From: Nonomuraea maritima
GTDB taxonomy: Bacteria; Actinomycetota; Actinomycetes; Streptosporangiales; Streptosporangiaceae
Reading direction: 5' to 3'
DNA: 64,000 nucleotides
NCBI RefSeq assembly: GCF_900100395.1
Contig: NZ_FNFB01000008.1
Coordinates: forward strand, 229,618-293,617
Shown: piece after piece, positions 34,130 to 42,990 of the stretch
How the letters are laid out: each line of letters starts with the position of its first letter
Numbering within the stretch: the stretch's first letter is position 1
Position numbers and translations under genes: made by a program
The notes under the pieces: model-generated
Databases searched by the model: none
What the model saw: the letters and a program-made list of their open reading frames with translations, nothing else
What the model was told of the DNA's origin: nothing

Positions 34130-35368
34130 TCAGCCCTCGAGGGCGTACTGCATGACCCGGAACTTCGCCTGGGCCTCGGCCAGCTCGGAGGCGGGGTCGG
34201 AGTCGCCCATGATGCCGCAGCCCGCGAACAGCCGCGCCCGGCGGCCATCCACGACGCCCGAGCGCAGGGCGATGCCCCACTCGCCGTCGCCGTGGGCGTC
34301 GATCCAGCCGACCGGCCCGGCGTAGCCCGCGCGGTCCATGCCCTCCAGCTCGCGGATGACCTCGATCGCCGTCTTGGTCGGGGTGCCGCCGACGGCCGCC
34401 GTCGGGTGCATGGCCGCGACCACGTCGAGCACCGACGCCCCGTCGGCGAGCCGCCCGGTGACGTGGCTGGCCAGGTGCTGGACGTTGGGCAGCGTCAGCA
34501 GCTCCGGCTCGTCGGGGGTGGTGAGCGAGGAGCACAGCGGCGCCAGCGTCTCGCGTACGGAGGCGATCGCGCACTCGTGCTCGTGGCGGTCCTTCGCCGA
34601 GGCGAGCAGCGCCGCGCCCCGGGCGACGTCGTCGGCCTGGCTGCTGCCCCGCGGCGTCGTGCCGGCGAGCACCAGCGACTCGATCTCCTGCCCCGTACGC
34701 CGGATCAGCAGCTCCGGCGTGGCGCCGACCATGCCGGCCACCGAGAACGTGTAGCACTCGGGGTAGCGCCGGGCCAGGCGGGCCAGCAGCAGCCGCACGT
34801 CGATCGGGTGCTCGGCGACCGCGACGAGGTCGCGGGCCAGCACCACCTTCTCGAGCTCGCCCTCGCGGATGCGGCGGGCCGCGCGCGCCACGACCCGCTC
34901 CCACTCGGGGGCGGTCAGGCTGCCGTCGCCGTAGCTGATGCGGCCGGGGTGGCCGATGGGGGAGGACGTCTCCAGCGGCGCGTCGCCGATCGTGGTGAGC
35001 CACGCCTGGCCGTCGCGCCGGACGAGCACCGCCCGCGGGACGACGAGGACCGATCCGTGCGCGTCCTCGTCGAAGGTGAAGCTGCCGAAGGCGACCGGTC
35101 CTGAGCCCGGATGGCGCACGGCGTCGTCGACCTGCGCGTCGCCGAGGACGCCTGCCAGCCACTCGCGGGCCCAGGCGAACCGTCCGGGGCCGGGGGGCAC
35201 GGCGGCTCTGGCGGCCTCACCCCATCCGACGAGTCCTTCACCGTTCCTGATCCAGGCGTAGGGGGCTATGCCCGGCAGCGCTGCCAGCAGGTCACCGGGG
35301 TCCCCGACAGGGGTGGTGCGGACCGGCAGCGGGCGGGTCTCTCCGAGCGCGACACTCACTCGACACAC
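34130..35368 (-). CDS. isochorismate synthase (MenF/DhbC/EntC family)
   Basis: This 412-residue chorismate-binding enzyme converts chorismate to isochorismate. It contains EKVVLARDLVAVAEHPIDV near residue 165, LVLAGTTPRGSS near 228, NVQHLASHVTGRL near 290, HPTAAVGGTPT near 318 and GYAGPVGWIDAHGDGEWGIALRS near 345 (cited in part). LFAGCGIMGDSDPASELAEAQAKFRVM (Mg2+-binding Glu) ends the protein. No menaquinone or siderophore genes are adjacent and no iron box is seen, so menaquinone synthesis is the more likely role. GTG 35359 is an alternative start. Confidence 0.93.
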   Translation of the reverse strand: MCRVSVALGETRPLPVRTTPVGDPGDLLAALPGIAPYAWIRNGEGLVGWGEAARAAVPPGPGRFAWAREWLAGVLGDAQVDDAVRHPGSGPVAFGSFTFDEDAHGSVLVVPRAVLVRRDGQAWLTTIGDAPLETSSPIGHPGRISYGDGSLTAPEWERVVARAARRIREGELEKVVLARDLVAVAEHPIDVRLLLARLARRYPECYTFSVAGMVGATPELLIRRTGQEIESLVLAGTTPRGSSQADDVARGAALLASAKDRHEHECAIASVRETLAPLCSSLTTPDEPELLTLPNVQHLASHVTGRLADGASVLDVVAAMHPTAAVGGTPTKTAIEVIRELEGMDRAGYAGPVGWIDAHGDGEWGIALRSGVVDGRRARLFAGCGIMGDSDPASELAEAQAKFRVMQYALEG

Positions 35369-35565
35369 TCTATGCGGGAACTGAACACGTTCGACTCGGA
35401 CCCCCGTGAATGGGAGATTACGGATGGAGCACCCAGAAAATACCCGGTCGTGCGGACCGGTTTGCCAGGCGCTGTGTCAAGCGGCGATAGGAAGTGGGTC
35501 CTGAACTGGCAGGCCTTGCCGTGAGGTCATAGTGGGCGGCTGATCGGCTCCCTACTTTTAGGCCC

Positions 35566-36402
35566 ATGATCGTTCGCCTGGGGCCTGTTCTCGCCGCCGT
35601 CACCGTCCTGTCCGCCTCCGCCCCTGCCGTGGCCGCCCCGGCCCGGCAGCCGGTGCCCGAGGTCATGGCGGCGCTCGGTGACTCCATCTCGACCGGGTTC
35701 AACGCCTGCGGCTTGTTCGTCTCGTGCACCTCCCGCTCGTGGTCGGCGGGTGACCACGCCGACGTCCGCAGCCACTACCTGCGCCTGTCGAAGCTGTCAG
35801 CGCCGCTGCAGGAGAACAACCACAACTTCGCCGAGCCCGGCGCCACCAGCGCCGACCTGCTCGACCAGGTGCGCAAGGCGGTCGACGCCAAGGCCGACTA
35901 CGTGACCATCCTCATCGGCGCCCAGGACGCCTGCGTCCGCACCGAGGCGGCGATGACCCCCGTGCAGACCTACCGGCAGCGCTTCGACGCGGCGCTGGCC
36001 GAACTGCGCTCGGGGGTGCCGCAGGCGCGGGTGCTCGTCGCCGGCATCCCCGACGTGCGGCGGCTGTGGCAGGCCGGCAGGAAGAACCCCATCGCCCGGA
36101 TGTTCTGGTCGATCGGCCGCATCTGCCAGTCGATGCTCGCCAACGCGAAGTCCACCAAGGAGGCCGACGCCGAGCGCCGCACCCGGGTGCGCGAGCGGGT
36201 GATGGCCTACAACCGGGCCGCCGCAGAGGCGTGCGCCGCGTACGGGCCGAACTGCCGCACCGACGGCGGAGCGATCTTCGAGTTCCCGTTCACACTCGAC
36301 CACATCAGCAAGTGGGACTTCTTCCACCCCAACGCGCTCGGGCAGCGAGTGCTCGCCGAGAAGACGTACAAGGCCGGGTTCTCCTGGCTCGACCCGCGCT
36401 GA
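35566..36402 (+). CDS. secreted SGNH/GDSL hydrolase
   Basis: This 278-residue exported esterase/lipase begins with a Sec signal (LGPVLAAVTVLSASAPAVAAPA, cleavage near 24-26). Block I is MAALGDSISTGFNACG (Ser near 40), block III the Asn in GAQDACVR-type ILIGAQD (Asn replaced by Gln), and block V is WDFFHPNALGQ with Asp/His of the catalytic pair. Four to six Cys suggest disulfides. The close relatives are extracellular SGNH lipases of streptomycetes. It ends three bases before the convergent HNH nuclease gene. Confidence 0.88.
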   Translation: MIVRLGPVLAAVTVLSASAPAVAAPARQPVPEVMAALGDSISTGFNACGLFVSCTSRSWSAGDHADVRSHYLRLSKLSAPLQENNHNFAEPGATSADLLDQVRKAVDAKADYVTILIGAQDACVRTEAAMTPVQTYRQRFDAALAELRSGVPQARVLVAGIPDVRRLWQAGRKNPIARMFWSIGRICQSMLANAKSTKEADAERRTRVRERVMAYNRAAAEACAAYGPNCRTDGGAIFEFPFTLDHISKWDFFHPNALGQRVLAEKTYKAGFSWLDPR

Positions 36403-36405
36403 CCT

Positions 36406-37119
36406 TCATCGGCACTGCGCTAACATCGTCCGCTTGTCGGCTCTCGTCACCGGCATGTCGTACTTGAGGGCCACCTGGGCGAAACGGGTGACGTACGCGC
36501 ATCGGATGGCGCGCCGCGGCGGCAGCCAGCGCGCCGGGCCCGAGGCGTCCTTCTGCTCGTTGGCGTCTCCGTACACCGGCAGCAGGTTGAGCGGGTCGTT
36601 GGCGAAGTCGAGCCGCTTGCCCTTCGCCCAGCGCGTCGAGCCCATCCGCCAGCCGTAGTTCAGCGGCGCCACGTGGTCGACCTGCACCCTGCCCGCGTCC
36701 GCCACCCGCCAGTGGATGAGCCGTCCGGTGTACGGATCGTTGAGGTCCATGGAGACGACCGTGCAGTCGGAGCCCCGCCGATACTTCACGTTGCGTCCGT
36801 CGCGGGCCAGCAGGTCGTCTCGGGTGCGGCACCCGTTGCGCGCGTACGGCACCCCGATCGCGGTGTCGGTCCAGTTCTTTCCGTAGCGGGCGCGCGTGTA
36901 GCCGACGTTCGGGCCCATGCTCCTGACGCGGACGCGTCGGATGAGGCCGCGTGCGGCCCTTTTGTCGGCATCGGCGATGATGGGTGCCAGGCCGGGTCGT
37001 GTGCCGGTGGCGTTGGCCAGCGGGCTCACCGCGGTAGCCGGCCGGTTCTTGGCAGTGCCGATGAAGGAAACGACGATGATGGCTCCGGCGAGGAACGCGA
37101 CCGCGTCCTTCGTGCTCAA
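36406..37119 (-). CDS. HNH-family (DUF1524-type) nuclease with N-terminal membrane anchor
   Basis: The 237-residue protein starts at a TTG preceded by GGAGGA and has one N-terminal hydrophobic segment (AVAFLAGAIIVVSFIG), a signal anchor or signal peptide. The nuclease core is RVQVDHVAPLNYGWRMG (Asp-His), LDFANDPLNLLPV (Asn-Pro-Leu-Asn) and NEQKDASGPARWLPP, the GmrSD-C/DUF1524 beta-beta-alpha-metal motif. Four Cys (NGCRTRDD, SDCTVV, IRCAY, LAQCR) fit a disulfide-stabilised exported enzyme. A role in nutrient DNA degradation or defence outside the cell is inference. Confidence 0.86.
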   Translation of the reverse strand: MSTKDAVAFLAGAIIVVSFIGTAKNRPATAVSPLANATGTRPGLAPIIADADKRAARGLIRRVRVRSMGPNVGYTRARYGKNWTDTAIGVPYARNGCRTRDDLLARDGRNVKYRRGSDCTVVSMDLNDPYTGRLIHWRVADAGRVQVDHVAPLNYGWRMGSTRWAKGKRLDFANDPLNLLPVYGDANEQKDASGPARWLPPRRAIRCAYVTRFAQVALKYDMPVTRADKRTMLAQCR

Positions 37120-37191
37120 GCAGTCCTCCGCGTGTTCCCGGTTGTCCGGAGAGATGCCCGGCCCCGGCCGTTCCGATACGGGGAGGATCGT

Positions 37192-37653
37192 GTGACCGAA
37201 CGTCCTGTCGATCCCGACGTCGATCTGCGCGTCCCCGCGCAGCGCAGCGAGGTCCGGTGGCAGGTGGTCGCGGTCATCGCCGCCGGCGGCGCGCTCGGCG
37301 CGCTGTCCCGGCACGCGATCCAGGCCGCGCTGCCGGCCGGGCCGGGCGACTTCCAGTGGGCGACGTTCCTGGTCAACCTGTCGGGCTGCCTGGTGATCGG
37401 TGTCCTCATGGTGGCGATCACGGAGGTGTGGCAGGCGCATCCGCTGGTGCGGCCGTTCCTCGGCGTCGGCGTGCTCGGCGGCTACACGACGTTCTCCACG
37501 TACGCGGTCGACGTGCAGCGCGCGTTCAATGCCCACGCGCCGGTCACGGGGCTGGCGTACCTGGTGGCGACCATGCTGGGGGCGCTGGCGGCGGTCACCG
37601 TGGGCATGTGGCTGGCCCGGCGCGCCGCCCGCACCTGGACGCGTGCGCGATGA
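37192..37653 (+). CDS. crcB: CrcB/FluC fluoride channel subunit 1
   Basis: The 153-residue four-helix membrane protein has a longer N-terminal tail (about 22 residues), then GGALGALSRHAIQ, FLVNLSGCLVIGVLM (pore Asn) and GVLGGYTTFSTYAVD, the family's Phe-box region. GTG 37192 has GGGAGG upstream. Paired CrcB genes in Gram-positive bacteria form heterodimers that export fluoride. No fluoride riboswitch is visible in the 72-bp upstream gap. Confidence 0.94.
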   Translation: MTERPVDPDVDLRVPAQRSEVRWQVVAVIAAGGALGALSRHAIQAALPAGPGDFQWATFLVNLSGCLVIGVLMVAITEVWQAHPLVRPFLGVGVLGGYTTFSTYAVDVQRAFNAHAPVTGLAYLVATMLGALAAVTVGMWLARRAARTWTRAR

Positions 37654-38006
37654 CGGTGGTGCTGATCGTGATCGGGGCCATGGTGGGAGCGCCGCTGCGC
37701 TACCTCGCCGACCGTGCCGTGCAGGCGCTGCACGACACGGTGTTCCCGTGGGGGACGCTGACGGTCAACGTCGCCGGTTCTGCCGTGCTCGGCTTCCTGT
37801 CCGCGCTGTCCCCGGGCGAGGGGACGATGGCGCTGCTCGGCACGGGTTTCTGCGGCGCGCTGACGACGTACTCGACGCTCGGGTACGAGACGATCCGGCT
37901 GCTGGAGCAGAAGGCGCGTCTGCAGGCGGTCGCCAACGCCGTGATCAACATCATGGCGGGGCTGGGCGCGGCCTACCTCGGCATGGCGGTCGCCCAGGCG
38001 CTGTGA
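37650..38006 (+). CDS. crcB: CrcB/FluC fluoride channel subunit 2
   Basis: This 118-residue partner of subunit 1 shows GAMVGAPLRYLADRAV, GTLTVNVAGSAVLGFLSAL (pore Asn) and GFCGALTTYSTLGYETIRLL. The ATG overlaps the stop of the first subunit (ATGA), which ensures equal synthesis for an antiparallel heterodimer. Four predicted helices cover nearly the whole chain. Confidence 0.94.
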   Translation: MTVVLIVIGAMVGAPLRYLADRAVQALHDTVFPWGTLTVNVAGSAVLGFLSALSPGEGTMALLGTGFCGALTTYSTLGYETIRLLEQKARLQAVANAVINIMAGLGAAYLGMAVAQAL

Positions 38007-38011
38007 CCCCG

Positions 38012-38028
38012 CCCGCCCAGGGCGGGCC
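38012..38028. terminator. short GC hairpin between convergent crcB and GT4 genes
   Basis: GCCCGCC (38012-38018) pairs with GGCGGGC (38022-38028) across a 3-nt loop, 6 bp after the second crcB stop and 31 bp after the convergent glycosyltransferase end. It is short but very stable. Confidence 0.45.
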
Positions 38029-38058
38029 CGGCGGGTGCGGCGGGCGCGGTGGGCGGGC

Positions 38059-39402
38059 TCACAGGCGTGGCCGCGCGACCTCCGCCGGGGGCGTCGCCGG
38101 GGCGTCCTCGGGCGCCGGGGCCTGCGCGGGCACCGGCCCGCGCCCGGTGGCGTGCCTGCGCCGCCGATGCGCCAGCAGATCCTCCAGCAGGGCGTCCCAC
38201 TGGCGGCCGACGGCGTCGCGGTCGTACGTCCTGGCGGTCTCCAGCGCGCGGGCGGCGAGGTCCCGGCGCAGCCGCTCGTCCTCGATGACGCGGATGATCG
38301 CGGCCGCGAGGTTGTCGTTCGTCCTGGGCTTGACCAGCAGGCCGTCCACCTCGTCGGTGATCATCTCTTTGGGGCCGTGCGGGCTGTTGAAGCTCACGAT
38401 CGCCAGGCCCTTCGCCATGGCCTCCAGGATCGTCATGGGGAAGCCCTCGTGCCGCGAGCTCAGCACGTAGATCGACGCCTTCTCCAGTTCGGCGCCCACG
38501 TCGCCGACCGGACCCGGCAGCTCGACCTTGCCCTCCAGGCCCGCCTCGGCGACCTGCTGGACGAGCGCCTCCCGCTGCGGCCCCGCGCCGAGGACGCGCA
38601 GCGTCCAGCCGGGGTGGGCGGCCGCGACGGTCTCCCAGGCGGCGATCAGCCGGTGGAAGCCCTTGATCTTCGTCATCCGTCCGACCGCGACGGCGACCTT
38701 GGCGTCCAGGCCGGACACGCCGCCGCCCATCGGCGGCACCGCGTTCGGGATGCGGACCAGCCTGCGCGGCTTCTTCGTCAGCGTCTCGCGGTAGTCGTGC
38801 AGGTCGGCCTTGGTGAGCGTGACCAGCGCGTCGAGGCGACGGTAGCGCCACTTGATCAGCTTGCGCACCTCCTCGGGCTGCGTGGCCAGGGCCACGTGCT
38901 CCTGCCCGACGGTGATGACGCCGGGCCGCGCCAGCTGCGCCGTCGCCAGGTTGAGCCCGGGACGGGTGGCCATCAGCACGCCGGTCTCCAGGGAGCGGAT
39001 GTAGCGGACGAGCTTGAGGTCCGTCCACAGGGTGAACCGGTGGTACGCCGACTCCGACGCGGGGATCAACCGGCTGGGCCGCCTCGACAGCAGCGCGCGC
39101 AGCGGCCCGCCGCGCGGGCGCAGCCGGTCGTCCAGGAAACGGAATTTCACCCGCGGGTCGATGGGGAAGAACGGCTCCTCGGCCTCCTTCAGGATGCTCA
39201 CGATCTCCACGTCGTGCTCGTCGGCCAGGTACGAGGCCAGGTTGAACACGGTCCTGATCGTGCCGCCCATGCCGTGGGCGTGCAGCAGCAGGATCCGGAT
39301 CTGCTTCGTGGACGGCTCAGGCGCGTTGCGCGCCCTGCGCCGGTCGTGGCGCCGGTACAGCCGAGCCGCCGCTGACCTGACCTTACGTGCTAGTGCGCGC
39401 AC
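38059..39402 (-). CDS. GT4-family glycosyltransferase
   Basis: This 447-residue GT-B enzyme has an N-terminal acceptor half with a HAHGMGGTIRTVFNLASYLADEH motif (cited in part: MGGTIRTV is the GxGG loop) and a C-terminal donor half: VAVGRMTKIKGFHRLIAAW near 245, LRVLGAGPQREALVQQV, SSRHEGFPMTILEAMAKGLAIVSF (E-x7-E, the UDP/GDP-sugar ligand) near 345. A Pro/Ala-rich tail of about 35 residues (VPAQAPAPEDAPATPPAEV) follows. The sequence resembles poly-glycerolphosphate or cell-wall-polymer glycosyltransferases. It is not in a polysaccharide cluster here. Confidence 0.88.
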   Translation of the reverse strand: MRALARKVRSAAARLYRRHDRRRARNAPEPSTKQIRILLLHAHGMGGTIRTVFNLASYLADEHDVEIVSILKEAEEPFFPIDPRVKFRFLDDRLRPRGGPLRALLSRRPSRLIPASESAYHRFTLWTDLKLVRYIRSLETGVLMATRPGLNLATAQLARPGVITVGQEHVALATQPEEVRKLIKWRYRRLDALVTLTKADLHDYRETLTKKPRRLVRIPNAVPPMGGGVSGLDAKVAVAVGRMTKIKGFHRLIAAWETVAAAHPGWTLRVLGAGPQREALVQQVAEAGLEGKVELPGPVGDVGAELEKASIYVLSSRHEGFPMTILEAMAKGLAIVSFNSPHGPKEMITDEVDGLLVKPRTNDNLAAAIIRVIEDERLRRDLAARALETARTYDRDAVGRQWDALLEDLLAHRRRRHATGRGPVPAQAPAPEDAPATPPAEVARPRL

Positions 39403-39555
39403 CTTGTCCGAATCCCCTCTGAGCGTCTGGACACACGACGCCGGTGACGAAGCGTTGGCGCCTCGCCACCGGCTCTTCGACTCGCCTCGGTGGAGAGCGA
39501 CATCAACCCCCTGTGCGCTTTCCCCACCTATGATCGTTAGACGCTCTACGGGTGA

Positions 39556-42500
39556 TTAAGGTTGTATCCGCGGCCGATGTCGTGGATCAGGTGTGTGCGG
39601 GGGATGTGCGGCCAGCAGCTCCAGCGCCACGTCGATGGCGGTCTCCAGCTGGGTGTCCACGCCTCTCGCGTAGTCCTGCGGGGTGATGTCCACCTCGATG
39701 TCGGGGTCGGTGCCGTAGTTCTCCACCTGCCAGCCGACGTCGTCGAAGGCGAACGAGAACTCCGGCTGCGTGGTCACCGTGCCGTCGGCCAGCCGGTGGC
39801 GCGGCCAGATGCCGATCACGCCGCCCCACGTGCGCTTGCCCACCAGTGGCCCGAGCCCGCGCAGCTTGAACGTGTGGCTGAAGATGTCGCCGTCGGACCC
39901 CGCCCACTCGTTGGTGATCGCCACCAGCGGGCCGCGCGGCGACTCCGGCGGGTACGGCTCCGGATGACCCCACCGCGGGTAGTCGTAGCCGATGCGGCGC
40001 CTGGCGAGCTTCTCCAGCAGCAGCGCCGAGACGTGGCCGCCGCCGTTGAAACGCACGTCCACGACCAGCGCGTGCCGGTCGTACTCGGCCAGGAAGCCCC
40101 GGTGGAACTCGCCGAACCCCTCCGTGCCCATGTCGGGGACGTGCAGGTAGCCGACGCGACCGCCGGAACGCAGGTGGCAGCGGGCGCGGTTCAGGTTGAC
40201 CCAGTCGCGGTAGCGGGCGGGCTGCTCGTCGGCCAGCGCGCGCACGGTCACCGTGAACACCCGCTCGTCCCGGCTCAGCGTCAGCTCGACCTCCTCGCCC
40301 GCCTCGTTGACCAGCCGCTCGTTCGGGGTGGCGTCCTCGCCGATCGGCGCGCCGTTGATCGCCAGCACGGCGTCGCCGGCCCGGACGTCGAGCCCGGGCC
40401 GGTTCAGCGGCGAGGTGGCCCGCGGGTCCCACGGGTCGCCGGCCACGATGGAGCGGATGCGGTAGACGCCGTCGCGGTAGTCCCAGTCCACGCCCAGCTT
40501 GCCCTGGCTGTAGTCGGGCCCGGGACGGTACTCGCCGCCGCTCTCGTACGCGTGGCTGGTGGCCAGCTCCCCGTGCAGCTCCCACAGCAGGTCGGAGAAC
40601 TCGCCCCGGGTGGTCACCCGGTCCACCAGCGGCCGGTAGCGCTCGTACACGGCCGGCCAGTCGATGCCCGCCATGTCCTCGGTCCAGAAGTTCTCCAGCT
40701 GCAGCCGCCACGCCTCACGGAACATCTGCCGCCACTCGGTGTCCGGGCAGACCGACACCTTGATCCGCGACAGGTCGACCCAGCCGCTCGCGCGTCCCGT
40801 GCCCTCGTCGTCGCCCGGCGCCTCCGCCGCCTTCACCAGCCGCAGCCGGCTGCCCGACCGGTACAGCAGCGTCGAGTGGTCGCGGCTCAGCTCGAAGCAG
40901 GTGACGCCCTCGGCGAACGTCTCGGTGCGGCGCTTGGCGAAGTCGAACAGGTGCAGCGTGTTGTCGCCCTCCAGCGGGCTGGCCAGGATCAGCGCCTTGC
41001 CCTTCAGCCCGGCAAGCTGCTCGTAGCGGCCCTCAGGCAGCGGGAACGCGGTTACCCTGGCGGGCAGCCCCTCCAGGTCGATCCGCAGCGGCCCCTCTTC
41101 GTCCTCTTCGTCCTCGTCGTCCTTGTCCTTCAGCGGGCGCGGCACCGGCACGAACGGGTCGGGCACGTCCGCGCGCAGCGCCACCGCGTACGGACGGGTG
41201 CCGAGCGGGAAGCCCAGGTCGAACTGCAGCTGGTCGTAGACGGGGGAGAAGACGCGCTGCCCGATGAAGTACAGGTAGCGCCCTCCTGGATCGAACGCCG
41301 GCGCCGAGTCCTTCAGTACCGGTTCGCTGGCCTGCGCCGTGTGCCCGGTCTCGGGGTGGTAGAGCTTGATCGCGCTGGTCTGCGAGTTGAGCGGGCTCGC
41401 GAACGCCAGCCAGCCCCCGTCGTGCGACCAGGCCGGATCCTCCGGCGGGCCGTACGGGTTGGCCTCCACCAGCGTCGCCTGGCCCGTGTCGAGGTCGAGC
41501 AGGTGCAGCTCGTCGCGGTGGTTGACGATCGCGACGCGGTCGTGCGCCGGGTCGGGCACCAGCGCGTTGACCCGCCCGAGCCTGGCCACCTCCGTGCCTG
41601 GCCCGCCCTGCGTGCCCTCCAGGAGCACCACCCGCTCCTCGTCGCCCTCGTCGCTGGCCGCCGCGATCAGCCTGACGCCGTCGTTGAGCCAGGTCAGGAA
41701 GCGGTAGCGGACGCCGTCCGGGGAGCCGTGCTGGCGCACCGGACCCTCCCAGCCCGCCATCGCGTACGCCTTGCCGCGCGCCGTGACGGCCAGCGACACG
41801 CCGTCGGCGCTCAACGTCGCGCTGTCGAGGTAGTCGTCGGCGTCCACGAACCTGCGGTTGAGCTGCGTCCGCGAGCTGGCCAGCACCACCTCCAGCCGGT
41901 ACGGCTCCTCGCCCGGCTCCAGCAGGTAGAGGTCGGCGCCCGCGTGGTAGACCAGACGGTGCCCGTCGCCCGACAGGTTGCGCGCGTAGTAATCGTCGTG
42001 CCGGGTGTGTTTGCGCAGGTCGCCGCCGCCGGGGTCGCACGAGTAGACGTTGCCGACGCCCTCGTGGTCGGAGATGAAACAGATGCGGTCGCCGCTCCAG
42101 CAGGGCGAGGCCAGGTTGCCCGGCAGCCTGATCAGCCGGCGGAACTCCCCGTCGCCGCGCGGGTCGATCCACAGGTCGCCGACCGTGCCGCCGCGGTAGC
42201 GCTTCCACCGCGCCGGGTCGGCGGTGTTGCGGCCCAGCACGATCATGCCGCCCGGTCCGTACGCGATCGAGTTGGCCGGGCCGTACGGCAGCCGCTCCGG
42301 GACCTCGCCCGGTCTGACCCGGTGCAGCCACTTGCGTCCCTCGAACGGCTGGCCCTGGTCGCTGGCGTACATGATGCGGCCCTGCGGGTCCCAGCCGGTC
42401 ACGGTGCAGCGCGCGCCGTGGAAGGTCACCCGCCGGGCCGCGCCGCCCGCCGACGGCATCACGTACACCTCTTCCGGGCCCTCCTCCCGCCCGACGAACG

Positions 42501-42666
42501 CCAGCTGGTCGCCGCGCGGCGAGATGCGGGGGTAGCCGGCCTCGGCCAGGCCGGCGGTCAGGCGGAAGGCGCGTCCGCCGTGGGCGGAGACCATCCAGAG
42601 GTCGTCCTCGGCGGCGAAGACCACCACGTCCTGGAACACGGCGGGAAAGCGCAGATATGCCGACAT
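39556..42666 (-). CDS. tricorn-type protease (S41)
   Basis: The 1036-residue protein has the full tricorn architecture: a beta-propeller (residues 1-310, ISPRGDQLAFVGREEGPEEVYVM-type repeats), a second propeller (310-610), a helical/mixed domain with the catalytic His near 704 (ATSHAYESGG), a PDZ domain (PLNRPGLDVRAGDAVLAINGAPIGE, cited in part) and the C-terminal S41 catalytic domain with Ser in NEWAGSDGDIFSHTF near 923. Tricorn forms large cytosolic particles that cut peptides released by the proteasome into di- to tetrapeptides, which then go to aminopeptidases such as the pair at 6.4-9 kb. Confidence 0.95.
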   Translation of the reverse strand: MSAYLRFPAVFQDVVVFAAEDDLWMVSAHGGRAFRLTAGLAEAGYPRISPRGDQLAFVGREEGPEEVYVMPSAGGAARRVTFHGARCTVTGWDPQGRIMYASDQGQPFEGRKWLHRVRPGEVPERLPYGPANSIAYGPGGMIVLGRNTADPARWKRYRGGTVGDLWIDPRGDGEFRRLIRLPGNLASPCWSGDRICFISDHEGVGNVYSCDPGGGDLRKHTRHDDYYARNLSGDGHRLVYHAGADLYLLEPGEEPYRLEVVLASSRTQLNRRFVDADDYLDSATLSADGVSLAVTARGKAYAMAGWEGPVRQHGSPDGVRYRFLTWLNDGVRLIAAASDEGDEERVVLLEGTQGGPGTEVARLGRVNALVPDPAHDRVAIVNHRDELHLLDLDTGQATLVEANPYGPPEDPAWSHDGGWLAFASPLNSQTSAIKLYHPETGHTAQASEPVLKDSAPAFDPGGRYLYFIGQRVFSPVYDQLQFDLGFPLGTRPYAVALRADVPDPFVPVPRPLKDKDDEDEEDEEGPLRIDLEGLPARVTAFPLPEGRYEQLAGLKGKALILASPLEGDNTLHLFDFAKRRTETFAEGVTCFELSRDHSTLLYRSGSRLRLVKAAEAPGDDEGTGRASGWVDLSRIKVSVCPDTEWRQMFREAWRLQLENFWTEDMAGIDWPAVYERYRPLVDRVTTRGEFSDLLWELHGELATSHAYESGGEYRPGPDYSQGKLGVDWDYRDGVYRIRSIVAGDPWDPRATSPLNRPGLDVRAGDAVLAINGAPIGEDATPNERLVNEAGEEVELTLSRDERVFTVTVRALADEQPARYRDWVNLNRARCHLRSGGRVGYLHVPDMGTEGFGEFHRGFLAEYDRHALVVDVRFNGGGHVSALLLEKLARRRIGYDYPRWGHPEPYPPESPRGPLVAITNEWAGSDGDIFSHTFKLRGLGPLVGKRTWGGVIGIWPRHRLADGTVTTQPEFSFAFDDVGWQVENYGTDPDIEVDITPQDYARGVDTQLETAIDVALELLAAHPPHTPDPRHRPRIQP

Positions 42667-42682
42667 GTGCCGCTCCCCAGTC

Positions 42683-42720
42683 GATCGGACGGCCGAGACG
42701 CGGGGTCCGGCCGTCCGATC
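42683..42720 (-). terminator. perfect 12-bp hairpin
   Basis: GATCGGACGGCC (42683-42694) pairs with GGCCGTCCGATC (42709-42720) around a 14-nt loop. It lies downstream of the minus-strand Lys-rich gene and ahead of the tricorn gene, so it most likely ends the small gene's transcript. Confidence 0.75.
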
Positions 42721-42780
42721 ATGTCACCGCCGGGCAGCCGGGGAAACGTCCTGAGGCCGCCCTGTCAAGGATCGTCCTGG

Positions 42781-42903
42781 TCAGGCCTCGTCCGGACTCT
42801 GCCGGGTTTCCTTCTTGTTCTCCTTGGCCTGCCGGCTCGACTTGATGGCCTGCTTCTTGGTCTTGCCGGACTTGGCGGCCGGTTTCTTCTTCGCGTCAGC
42901 CAT
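42781..42903 (-). CDS. 40-residue Lys-rich small protein
   Basis: The reverse strand has ATG at 42903 and TGA at 42781, with GGGGG 7 bp before the start. The product begins MADAKKKPAAKSGKTKKQA and continues IKSSRQAKENKKETRQ before an acidic end (SPDEA). Thirteen of 40 residues are Lys. Such proteins are usually intrinsically disordered and may bind nucleic acid or ribosomes (inference). Its own terminator hairpin follows 60 bp downstream. I know no named family for it. Confidence 0.72.
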   Translation of the reverse strand: MADAKKKPAAKSGKTKKQAIKSSRQAKENKKETRQSPDEA

Positions 42904-42990
42904 GACACATCCCCCTGTACGGATGAGACGCACCTGATTAGTACATCAAGCCCGTTAATACCCATCTACTGATGAAACCCGACATAACGC

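Noticed and set aside
37120..37191. Fluoride riboswitch before the crcB pair
   Set aside because: The 72-bp gap lacks the conserved GGN-GAUG-type pseudoknot elements and a terminator, so I do not call one.
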